From assembly GCF_000271485.2 (NCBI RefSeq), contig NZ_AKVN02000001.1, positions 3,187,501-3,251,500 of the forward strand: DNA of 64,000 nucleotides, given 5' to 3'. Below the pieces are notes generated by a model, which had not been told where the DNA came from, ran no database searches, and saw only the letters and a list, made by a program, of their open reading frames with translations. The stretch is from Pelosinus fermentans DSM 17108 (lineage in GTDB: Bacteria; Bacillota; Negativicutes; DSM-13327). The position numbers were made by a program, and so were the translations under genes. Position 1 is the stretch's first letter. The number at the start of each line of letters is the position of its first letter. Positions 7,391 through 16,894 of the stretch are shown here, piece by piece.

Positions 7391-8344
7391 TTAAATCCCA
7401 TCCCCATCAATACCACGCAATTCATCTTCACTTAAGCGATTCAAATCAAAAGGAGTTCCTTGATATACATAATAATTAAGCCAATTGGAAAACAGTAAAT
7501 TGGCTGCACTGCGCCAACGCACGATTGGTGTTTTTTGAGGATCATCATTGGGATAATAATTGACTGGAATATTAATAGGCAACCCTTCTGCCACATCACG
7601 ATCATATTCTGTTTTAAGAGTTAATACATCATATTCAGCATGACCCGTAATAAATAAATGCCGATAGGTTTTGTCAATGACTGCATAAACACCCGCCTCT
7701 TCTGACTCAGACAGGATGGATAATTGGGGCACCTTCTCCACATCTTCTTTTTTTATATCTGTATGTCTGGAATGAGGAACATAAAAAACTTCATCAAAGC
7801 CCCGAAATAACATTTTTTCTTTCATATTTACAGTGTGAGGAAACACACCAAATAATTTTTGAGGTAAGTCATGTTTAGGAATACCGTAATAATGATACAA
7901 AGCAGCTTGAGCTCCCCAGCAAATATGTAGGGTAGAGTAGACATTCTTTCTACTCCAATCCATAATTTCACACAACTCACTCCAATAGACAACTTCCTCA
8001 TAAGGCATTTTTTCCACTGGCGCACCAGTAATGATCATGCCATCATACTTACGATCTTTCACATCAGCAAAAGTCTCATAGAACTTAACGAGATGTTCAT
8101 GAGGTGTATTTTTAGGTTCATAGGTCGCTGTGTAGATGAAATCAAATTCTACCTGCAGGGGTGAATTCCCCAATAACCGGAGTAATTGTGTCTCTGTAAC
8201 AATTTTCGTCGGCATCAAATTTAATAATAATATTCGAAGTGGGCGTATATCTTGCGCATAGGCACGATCTTCATCCATTGTAAAAATATTTTCTTTCTCA
8301 AGAATATTTACAGCTGGCAAATTATTGGGGATTTTTATAGGCAT
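7391..8344 (-). CDS. metA: Homoserine O-acetyltransferase (MetA family)
   Basis: 317 aa, typical MetA length. The family acylates homoserine, the first committed step of methionine synthesis. The catalytic Cys142 is visible in [10 protein letters not shown], with the HYYGIPKH segment after it and the His-Glu pair in [13 protein letters not shown]. Position 111 is Glu (TGAPVE); in this family Glu111 goes with acetyl-CoA and Gly111 with succinyl-CoA, so I predict O-acetylhomoserine as the product despite the usual MetA annotation as succinyltransferase. Its upstream region (8345-8451) shows no S-box, unlike the methionine importer and cystathionine genes in this window. Confidence 0.93.
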   Translation of the reverse strand: MPIKIPNNLPAVNILEKENIFTMDEDRAYAQDIRPLRILLLNLMPTKIVTETQLLRLLGNSPLQVEFDFIYTATYEPKNTPHEHLVKFYETFADVKDRKYDGMIITGAPVEKMPYEEVVYWSELCEIMDWSRKNVYSTLHICWGAQAALYHYYGIPKHDLPQKLFGVFPHTVNMKEKMLFRGFDEVFYVPHSRHTDIKKEDVEKVPQLSILSESEEAGVYAVIDKTYRHLFITGHAEYDVLTLKTEYDRDVAEGLPINIPVNYYPNDDPQKTPIVRWRSAANLLFSNWLNYYVYQGTPFDLNRLSEDELRGIDGDGI

Positions 8345-8451
8345 ATTCTTTGACTCCTTTTCACTTGAAAAATCATTAGAACAATTTACGTAACTTTTAT
8401 TCTAATGCAATTCTCCAAAAAGTCCTAATATTCCTTTTCACTATTTTTAAA

Positions 8452-10509
<2,058 letters not shown>

Positions 10510-10519
10510 TTAGAATCAG

Positions 10520-10547
10520 GAAAGCTGCAGCATAGACTGCAGCTTTC
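10520..10547 (-). other. Hairpin between pcrA and ligA
   Basis: An 11-bp perfect inverted repeat (GAAAGCTGCAG at 10520-10530, complement at 10537-10547) with a six-base loop. It lacks a T-run on the minus strand, so it is more likely a pause, processing or partial attenuation hairpin than a full terminator. Confidence 0.45.
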
Positions 10548-10623
10548 TTATATTGTCACAAAGTATCTTTCTTTTATACCAGCTGCACTAACATACAGCC
10601 CAAGGCTTACTATTCCTTCTCTA

Positions 10624-12849
10624 TTACACTTTGGTAATCGGCGCCATATTCGCAACGACAAGTTTGATGCCAAGGCCCGGAAACGCAATTTTAAGCTCCT
10701 GGCTGTCTCCGCTCCCCTTCACCTCAATGACAGTACCAACTCCCCACTTTGTATGCTGAGCCTTATCAGCGACTTTCCAAGTACCACGGCTTTGCTCTTT
10801 TTGAGGATGAGCTTTCACAATAGGAGCTCGCAGGGGACTTTGTACAACGGTGGAACTTGAAGCAGGTGGATTGATGGTCGCCTTACTTCCATTACTGGCA
10901 AAACCATAATGATTTTGCCTGCCTGAATATTTTTCCACCATGGCACTCGGAATTTCGCTCAAGAACCGGGATAAAGGAAACATTTGCGTCCTGCCATAAA
11001 TGGTGCGCATGCGGGCATTGGTCATATATAATTTGCGGCGGGCTCTTGTAATACCTACATAGCAAATTCGCCGTTCTTCTTCAATTTCTTCTTCATTCAT
11101 TAATGTGCGTGAATGAGGGAAAAGCCCTTCTTCCATACCAGCCATAAAAACGACTGGAAATTCCAATCCTTTTGCAGAGTGCAGTGTCATAAGTGTAACA
11201 CGGGCCTCTGATATTTCAGCATTATCAATATCAGCAACCAAAGCAACCTGCTCTAAGAACCGTTCTAAAGTTTCTTCCCCGTCACTCTTGGCAAACTCCT
11301 TTGCAACACTTAGAAACTCTTTTAAATTGTCCAGCCTATTTTCATCTTGCAAATCAGTGCTCTTTTGCAACTCCTCTACATAACCAGAGTCATGCATTAC
11401 TTTGTTCACTAATTCTACAACAGACAAGGAATGTACTTGAGCCATTAAGTTAAAAATCAGTTCCGCCAAAAATTCTAACGGAGCTTTTGCTCTTGCAGTA
11501 AGTCCTGGTACTAATTCAGGATTACTCACCACATCAAACAATGTCATATTATTCTCTGCAGCATAAGCTGTTAAGCGGCTAATCGTAGTATCTCCAAGTC
11601 CCCTCCTAGGCACGTTGATAATTCGCAAAAGACTGACACTATCTGCCGGATTAAAAATAACTCGCAAATAAGCTAAGATATCTTTGATCTCCTTACGGTC
11701 ATAGAATTTTAATCCTCCTACAATCACATAAGGAATACCAGCCTGCATGAAAGCTTCTTCAATCGCCCTAGACTGGGTATTGGTGCGATATAATATTGCA
11801 ACGTCACCATAAGACGTACGATACACTGTATTTAGCTTAGTAATAGTATCCCCAATGAACTGGGCTTCATCCTTCTCATGGTGAGCTAAATAGTGAGTAA
11901 TCAGTTCACCTTGAGGATTTTGCGTCCACAATTCCTTCGGTTTCCGGGAGCTATTGTGCTCAATTACAGCATTGGCAGCATCTAAAATCACCTGAGTCGA
12001 ACGATAATTTTGCTCTAAGGTAATCATTTTGGCTTCTGGATAATCTTTTTCAAAATCTAAAATATTACGAATATCCGCTCCCCGCCAACCATAAATACTC
12101 TGATCCGCATCACCTACAACACAAAGATTGCGATGCTTATCCGCCAGCATACCTGCCAACAAATATTGGGCTCTATTTGTATCTTGGTATTCATCAATCA
12201 TAATATAGTGAAATTTACGTTGGTATTTTGCCAAAACCTCTTCATTATTCTGTAAGAGCCTCACCGATAACATGAGCAGATCATCAAAATCCAAGGCATT
12301 GTTAGTACGTAATTTCTGTTGGTATAACTGATAGATTTCTGCTATTTTTTGTTCATGAAAATTACTGGATAAGGATGTGAATTGCTGTTCATCTTGTAAG
12401 GCATTCTTAGCATTGGATATGGCAGCTAAAACACTGCTTGGCTGAAACTGCTTATCATCCAGATTTAATTGTTTTAAACAACTTTTAACGAGAGACTGGG
12501 TATCGGAAGTATCATAAATTACAAAATTACTTTTATAACCAGCCATTCCGCTAATCTCCATACGCAGTAATTTAGCACAAAAAGCATGAAACGTACTAAG
12601 CCAAATATCTTTGGATTGAGCACCGACCATAGTATGCACGCGCTCTTTCATTTCTGCAGCAGCTTTATTCGTAAAGGTAATGGCTAAAATATTATAAGGC
12701 GCTACACCTTGTTCCAAAAGATAGGCAATGCGGCAAGTTAATACCTTGGTCTTACCAGATCCTGCACCCGCCATAATGAGTAGTGGTCCATTGGTATGTA
12801 AAACCGCTTCTCTTTGCATGGGATTTAAGCCAGCGATAATATTTTGCAT
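10624..12849 (-). CDS. pcrA: UvrD/PcrA-type ATP-dependent DNA helicase
   Basis: 741 aa SF1A 3'-5' helicase. Q motif LNPMQREAVLHTNGPLL, Walker A AGAGSGKTKVL (27-37), motif II DEYQDTNRAQY, motif III GDADQSIYGWRGAD, motif IV LEQNYRSTQVIL and motif VI VGITRARRKLY are all present. The C-terminal ~60 residues (KVADKAQHTKWGVGTVIEV ...) form the Tudor-like domain that binds RNA polymerase in PcrA. It acts in nucleotide excision repair, rolling-circle replication and removal of stalled complexes. It is followed by ligA on the same strand. Confidence 0.97.
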   Translation of the reverse strand: MQNIIAGLNPMQREAVLHTNGPLLIMAGAGSGKTKVLTCRIAYLLEQGVAPYNILAITFTNKAAAEMKERVHTMVGAQSKDIWLSTFHAFCAKLLRMEISGMAGYKSNFVIYDTSDTQSLVKSCLKQLNLDDKQFQPSSVLAAISNAKNALQDEQQFTSLSSNFHEQKIAEIYQLYQQKLRTNNALDFDDLLMLSVRLLQNNEEVLAKYQRKFHYIMIDEYQDTNRAQYLLAGMLADKHRNLCVVGDADQSIYGWRGADIRNILDFEKDYPEAKMITLEQNYRSTQVILDAANAVIEHNSSRKPKELWTQNPQGELITHYLAHHEKDEAQFIGDTITKLNTVYRTSYGDVAILYRTNTQSRAIEEAFMQAGIPYVIVGGLKFYDRKEIKDILAYLRVIFNPADSVSLLRIINVPRRGLGDTTISRLTAYAAENNMTLFDVVSNPELVPGLTARAKAPLEFLAELIFNLMAQVHSLSVVELVNKVMHDSGYVEELQKSTDLQDENRLDNLKEFLSVAKEFAKSDGEETLERFLEQVALVADIDNAEISEARVTLMTLHSAKGLEFPVVFMAGMEEGLFPHSRTLMNEEEIEEERRICYVGITRARRKLYMTNARMRTIYGRTQMFPLSRFLSEIPSAMVEKYSGRQNHYGFASNGSKATINPPASSSTVVQSPLRAPIVKAHPQKEQSRGTWKVADKAQHTKWGVGTVIEVKGSGDSQELKIAFPGLGIKLVVANMAPITKV

Positions 12850-12940
12850 AGTTTCCTCCGTAGTAACACAACTTTTGAGTTTTAATAACCTTAATTAATT
12901 CGGCAAAATTGTGATAGTTCCTGTTAATTATAAAAAAATA

Positions 12941-12986
12941 GATTATATAGAGCATTTTAAGCTCTTCTATAATCTATTTATAGCCA
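12941..12986 (-). terminator. Terminator of the CBS-pyrophosphatase gene
   Basis: Imperfect stem between 12946-12961 and 12968-12986, with a T7 run on the minus strand. It lies directly after the pyrophosphatase stop codon (12997) and before pcrA. Confidence 0.75.
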
Positions 12987-12996
12987 AACCGCTGAA

Positions 12997-14634
12997 CTAT
13001 ATTCTTGCGGCTTCTGACATGGGTGGAATAATCTGCTTCTTTCGCGACATAACGCCCGGGAGGTACAGAACTCGCTCCTTACCCTCGCTGCCAAAGGCTT
13101 GCTTTAACAAACTTACAGGCTGCCCAATGTATACTAAATGAGTGCCCTCATTCAAAATATCTGTAACCATTAATAAAACCATATCATAGTTTTCCTTCTG
13201 ACGCAGTGCTTCCATACTCTGCTGCAATTCTTCTTTTATCGATAGAACTTCATCAGCATCCATAACAGATATTTGTCCAATCGTCATCCGATAATCGCCA
13301 ATCTGAAATTCCTTAATGTCATTGGCAATAATATCAGCAGTTGACATTCCCTTAATACTAGCTCCTGCTTTTAATATACTCATTCCAAACCCATGAACAT
13401 CTAGCTGGGCAAGTTCTGCTAATTGCTTAGCAGTTCGTTGATCCTTGTCAGTGCAGGTTGGTGATTTAAATAAAACCGTATCAGATAAAATAGCCGCTAA
13501 TAATAAACCTGCAATATTTGAGGGTATGGTTATATTACGATGCCAGTACATGTTGGCAACAATTGTAGCTGTGCAGCCAACAGGCTCATGCCGGATAAAG
13601 ATCGGTTCACTCGTTTGCAAGCCGCCTAAGCGGTGATGGTCAATGATCTCTATAATTTGGGCTTCTTCAATCCCTTCAACAGCCTGCCCGCTTTCATTAT
13701 GATCTACAAGAATTACTTTTGTCCGCTCCTGCACAATCAATTTATCACGATGAATGGCTCCGACTAATTTTCCATTTTCTACAACTGGATATACCCGGTA
13801 ATTCGTATCAGCGACTATTTTTTTTATATCAGTAACTAAATCTGTAGGTTTAAAGGTAATTACTTCTTTGCGCATGACCATTTCTAACGGAATACTTTGG
13901 TTTATTAAACGGGCACAAGTGTAGGTATCATGAGCCGATTCAATAACCAAAACACCTAATCTGGCTGCTTTTTGAATTACTTCTTCATCCACCTTAACAT
14001 TGCCTGTAACTACCAGGCAGGAAATACCACAATCTAAACAGGTTAATTGTGCATTCTTGCGGTCCCCTACCAATACAATATCATTCGCACTAACAAATTT
14101 TTGTATTAAACTGTGGCTTCCAGCTGCAATATGCACTCTGCCTGCTACTTTACGTTCTAAGTTATCTCCGCAGAGCAGACTACCTTCTAAAGCCTTTAAC
14201 ACACCAGTAAAATCTACACCAGCTTGGCTTAAATCCTGCATTTGCAATTCATCAAAATATAAATTCGCTAAATCACCTACGGTAACAACACCCGTCATGA
14301 AACGCTTTTCATCTACAACAGGCACTGATTTCACCTTATGTTGTCTCATAATGCGCCCCAAATCCCGCAATGTATCTTTAGGACCCGCCGTTACTACTTC
14401 TGACTGCATAATGTCTTTAACTCTCGGATATAAATCCGTAATCAGTTCGGGCGGAACAAACCCTAGCGTTTCTAAAACAAACTTTGTTTCGCTATTTATT
14501 TTTCCAACTCTGGCCGCTACAGCATTTACCCCTCTAACTTGCTGAAAATAAGCATAACCAATTGCCGAGCATATGGAATCTGTATCTGGATTGCGATGCC
14601 CGACAACATAAGTCGGTTTAGAAAGTTCTGTCAT
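12997..14634 (-). CDS. CBS-DRTGG manganese-dependent inorganic pyrophosphatase
   Basis: 545 aa family II (DHH) pyrophosphatase with a regulatory insert. The N-terminal metal motif is VVGHRNPDTDSICSAIGYA (11-29). A CBS domain follows (DIMQSEVVTAGPKDTLRDLG), then a DRTGG domain (ADNIVLVGDRKNAQ region), then a second CBS (MRKEVITFKPTDLVTDI). The DHH motif EIIDHHRLGGL and the DHHA2 domain (C-terminal) complete it. It hydrolyses PPi; CBS-containing members are typically inhibited by AMP/ADP and activated by ATP or diadenosine polyphosphates, tying PPi removal to energy state. It is monocistronic. Domain order is clear, the ligand response is family knowledge. Confidence 0.93.
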   Translation of the reverse strand: MTELSKPTYVVGHRNPDTDSICSAIGYAYFQQVRGVNAVAARVGKINSETKFVLETLGFVPPELITDLYPRVKDIMQSEVVTAGPKDTLRDLGRIMRQHKVKSVPVVDEKRFMTGVVTVGDLANLYFDELQMQDLSQAGVDFTGVLKALEGSLLCGDNLERKVAGRVHIAAGSHSLIQKFVSANDIVLVGDRKNAQLTCLDCGISCLVVTGNVKVDEEVIQKAARLGVLVIESAHDTYTCARLINQSIPLEMVMRKEVITFKPTDLVTDIKKIVADTNYRVYPVVENGKLVGAIHRDKLIVQERTKVILVDHNESGQAVEGIEEAQIIEIIDHHRLGGLQTSEPIFIRHEPVGCTATIVANMYWHRNITIPSNIAGLLLAAILSDTVLFKSPTCTDKDQRTAKQLAELAQLDVHGFGMSILKAGASIKGMSTADIIANDIKEFQIGDYRMTIGQISVMDADEVLSIKEELQQSMEALRQKENYDMVLLMVTDILNEGTHLVYIGQPVSLLKQAFGSEGKERVLYLPGVMSRKKQIIPPMSEAARI

Positions 14635-14725
14635 GATAAGTCCTCCAGTGCTATTTCTTATACTGCTACAATTTTTCCACTTTATATTTTACCTTATTTA
14701 TTGAAAATTGAATAGGCAAGTTATT

Positions 14726-14774
14726 AATAAAAATAGAAGGGTTTGCCCAAAAGTCAAACCCTTCTATTTTTATT
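14726..14774 (-). terminator. Terminator overlapping the TVP38 stop codon
   Basis: A 20-bp perfect stem (14726-14745 with 14755-14774) and a nine-base loop. Because the TVP38 gene ends at 14754, the last seven codons and the stop of that gene are part of the terminator's 5' arm. Confidence 0.8.
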
Positions 14775-15419
14775 AAGTAAATGATAGGCCAGCGGAGTAA
14801 AAAAAACAAGAGCTGCCAAGGCGATTCCAAATAAAAAGGTGGAAGAAAATATATCCAAAAGAGAATACCCTAAAACATTATAGGCAAAGGCACCAGGAAT
14901 CATCCCAAGAGTCGTGGCCAAAACATAGTCACGAAAACGAATTTTAGATAATCCAGCTAAGTAACTGACTGGATCATAAGGGAAAATAGGTACAATTCGC
15001 ATAAATAACATGGTACGAAAACCATTAGCCGCCATCTTGCTCTCAAATATCTGTAAATACGAAAATTTACTTAGGTATTTTTGCATTTTTTTACGCCCTA
15101 ATAAGCGAGCTATTCCAAAGCACAAACATGCACCTAGTACTCCACCAACTACAACATAAATAGTACCCCACCAAGGGCCAAAAGCTAAACCGCCAGCTAA
15201 CGTGAGAATAATAGCAGGAAATAAAAGCAAGGGTCTGATACTGTACATAAAAACGTACATTACAGGTCCCCACCAACCAAAAGATACTATTACATTACGA
15301 ATCGATTCAGGCGTCAGGCGACTGACTCCTACAACATGTACAAATGATAAACCTAAAAAGACTAAAACCAATAAAAAACCAGCTTTCATAGCTGATTTCT
15401 TTTCACATAGCATCATCAT
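14754..15419 (-). CDS. TVP38/TMEM64 (DedA-like) membrane protein
   Basis: 221 aa integral membrane protein with an N-terminal TM (AGFLLVLVFLGLSFVHVVGV) and later hydrophobic segments. The SNARE-associated/VTT core is seen as RPLLLFPAIILTLAGGLAFGP, GGVLGACLCFGIARLLGR and MRIVPIFPYDPVSYLAGLSKIRFRDY. The family is linked to lipid scrambling and envelope homeostasis; the bacterial role is not settled. The start is uncertain (three in-frame ATGs within the first five codons region; GAGG lies 13 bases before the first). It sits behind an 18-bp inverted repeat (15438-15499) and downstream of the DUF3793/DUF2325 genes. Confidence 0.85.
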   Translation of the reverse strand: MMMLCEKKSAMKAGFLLVLVFLGLSFVHVVGVSRLTPESIRNVIVSFGWWGPVMYVFMYSIRPLLLFPAIILTLAGGLAFGPWWGTIYVVVGGVLGACLCFGIARLLGRKKMQKYLSKFSYLQIFESKMAANGFRTMLFMRIVPIFPYDPVSYLAGLSKIRFRDYVLATTLGMIPGAFAYNVLGYSLLDIFSSTFLFGIALAALVFFTPLAYHLLNKNRRV

Positions 15420-15437
15420 TATTAAATAAAAACCTCA

Positions 15438-15499
15438 ATTATAGTAAGAATAAAGCCCTAATATCGACTTACAGATTATAACTTTATTCTTACTATAAT
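15438..15499 (-). repeat. 18-bp perfect inverted repeat before TVP38 gene
   Basis: ATTATAGTAAGAATAAAG at 15438-15455 is the exact reverse complement of 15482-15499, separated by 26 bases. The left arm contains a TATAAT read on the minus strand, so it could be an operator at the TVP38 promoter, or an RNA hairpin just before its ribosome-binding site. There is no T-run typical of a terminator. Confidence 0.6.
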
Positions 15500-15578
15500 G
15501 TAAAGATAAAAATATTCTTTATAATCAAAAACTCCTTTTACCATAGAACTTTCACTAAACTGGGGAATGAGAAGAGAT

Positions 15579-16202
15579 TTAAGCCGTTTGCGAATAAGGA
15601 CCGCACAACACATCAGTCACTTTGTAACCTTGCATCATCCAACCAGCAACTTGACTTTTCATCTCTTCCATCCGCTGCATGATACCCAGTGAGGTTTCAG
15701 GATCACCATATACTTTCCACATACCCTGACAGGTATGACCTTCTTTACCCATGCCCATAAACCCCATAACATCTTTCAAAGGTATTCCCAATAAAATTCC
15801 CATTTCGTGGGGGCACATCGATTGAAAGCGTCCTTTAAAATATAGCAGAAGATCTTCTAAACTCATGCTTGTATGATAACCGAATCTTTCTAAAAAGCGT
15901 CGATTTTCTTCATCATTAACATAACTGTTTAATAAATCTACACGATAAAAAAGTATTTTCATGCTATGGGGCTCATTTTTAAGTACCAGCCACTCCACAT
16001 TACCATTTGCTAATAACGCTTCACCATATTGAAGCCACATTGTCTTCATAAAGATTTTGGAGGAATCCATTAGATTAAGCAATGTACCTGGTTTTTCACC
16101 GTAAATTGTCGGTGCTAATTCAACCGCCAGCCACTTAAAGAAAAAGTCAGCATCATTCTTACTACCTTGAACTTGCAAAAATTCTTTCCAACACATATCC
16201 AT
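15579..16202 (-). CDS. DUF3793 family protein
   Basis: 207 aa soluble protein. I recognise DUF3793 from CPHEMGILLGIPLKDVMGFMGMG and CQGMWKVYGDPETSLGIMQRMEEMK. Conserved Cys/His residues occur in that block. The function is unknown; genes of this family are repeatedly found beside feo iron-uptake genes in Firmicutes, as here. It starts 27 bp after the DUF2325 gene and both are downstream of the Fur-box-like site at 16561-16579, so iron control is likely. Confidence 0.8.
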   Translation of the reverse strand: MDMCWKEFLQVQGSKNDADFFFKWLAVELAPTIYGEKPGTLLNLMDSSKIFMKTMWLQYGEALLANGNVEWLVLKNEPHSMKILFYRVDLLNSYVNDEENRRFLERFGYHTSMSLEDLLLYFKGRFQSMCPHEMGILLGIPLKDVMGFMGMGKEGHTCQGMWKVYGDPETSLGIMQRMEEMKSQVAGWMMQGYKVTDVLCGPYSQTA

Positions 16203-16229
16203 TCCACCTTGTAAAAATAATAATGCTGA

Positions 16230-16520
16230 TTAATTCATCACACCTGCAGAAACTAATTTTTCTTCAACAGACCCCCAAGAACGTTTGGCAAACACCAACG
16301 GTACATCCTGCGCTTTAGCAACGGCTTTTACCATCTTAGCAGTATTGTGATTCACATAATCAGTTAAGACTAATACAAACTGGGTTTTTTTAGGGATGCT
16401 TATTTTATTTTGATTTGAGACTCGCCTTCCATCAATATGAGTCAATTTAGTTACCCCTAACGAATACAGATTCTTTTCAATAATTCCTAAATAATCGGCT
16501 CCAATTACAACAATAGACAT
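16230..16520 (-). CDS. DUF2325 domain protein
   Basis: 96 aa. The Rossmann-like start MSIVVIGADYLGIIEKNLYSLG, THIDGRR and the block LVLTDYVNHNTAKMVKAVAK followed by DVPLVFAKRSWGSVEE are typical of DUF2325. Family members often accompany metal-related genes; no catalytic role is established. Its start lies 40 bp from a Fur-box-like site (16/19 match to the 19-bp consensus), and DUF3793 follows in the same transcription unit. Confidence 0.85.
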   Translation of the reverse strand: MSIVVIGADYLGIIEKNLYSLGVTKLTHIDGRRVSNQNKISIPKKTQFVLVLTDYVNHNTAKMVKAVAKAQDVPLVFAKRSWGSVEEKLVSAGVMN

Positions 16521-16560
16521 ATTAATATCCCCTTTTCATTTTATTATTTATTCGTTACTT

Positions 16561-16579
16561 GTTATTGATTATCATTCTC
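16561..16579 (-). promoter_or_regulatory. Fur-box-like operator before DUF2325
   Basis: On the minus strand the 19-mer GAGAATGATAATCAATAAC matches 16 of 19 positions of the Fur consensus GATAATGATAATCATTATC. It lies about 40 bp upstream of the DUF2325 start, a typical operator position. Confidence 0.7.
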
Positions 16580-16631
16580 ATTAATTGTTTAAAAAATAAA
16601 GTTAGCCTAAAAGCTATCTTCATCCCTTTAC

Positions 16632-16787
16632 CTATTTTTCATCATTATTCTTATCTGTACATTCACAGTCGTTACAACTCTCAGAACTGCAACATGATCC
16701 TCCTTTTCCTGTTACTTTTTTCCACACAGTTAAAGCAAAATAACCTAATGCCACTGCACCAATGCTATATAGTATCAGGTTTTCCAT
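16632..16787 (-). CDS. Small FeoB-associated Cys-rich membrane protein
   Basis: 51 aa, too short for many gene callers. GGAGG precedes the ATG by 8 bases. One N-terminal TM segment (LILYSIGAVALGYFALTVW) is followed by a basic stretch and a Cys-rich tail (SCCSSESCNDCEC, five cysteines). This matches the FeoB-associated Cys-rich membrane protein family that follows feoB in many anaerobes; it may hold or hand over Fe2+. It is 107 bp downstream of feoB, behind a hairpin at 16842-16870. Confidence 0.85.
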   Translation of the reverse strand: MENLILYSIGAVALGYFALTVWKKVTGKGGSCCSSESCNDCECTDKNNDEK

Positions 16788-16841
16788 CTCAAATTCCTCC
16801 TTTTAGCATTACTTAAACTAAGTTTATATTGATAAGGTTTG

Positions 16842-16870
16842 GGTTTGCACTAAGTGAACTAGTGCAAACC
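16842..16870 (-). other. Hairpin after feoB
   Basis: GGTTTGCACT (16842-16851) pairs with AGTGCAAACC (16861-16870). A T-run is lacking, so it is probably a leaky terminator or RNA-stability hairpin separating feoB from the small Cys-rich gene rather than a strict stop. Confidence 0.5.
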
Positions 16871-16894
16871 AACAAACCAATATTAATTGTTAAA

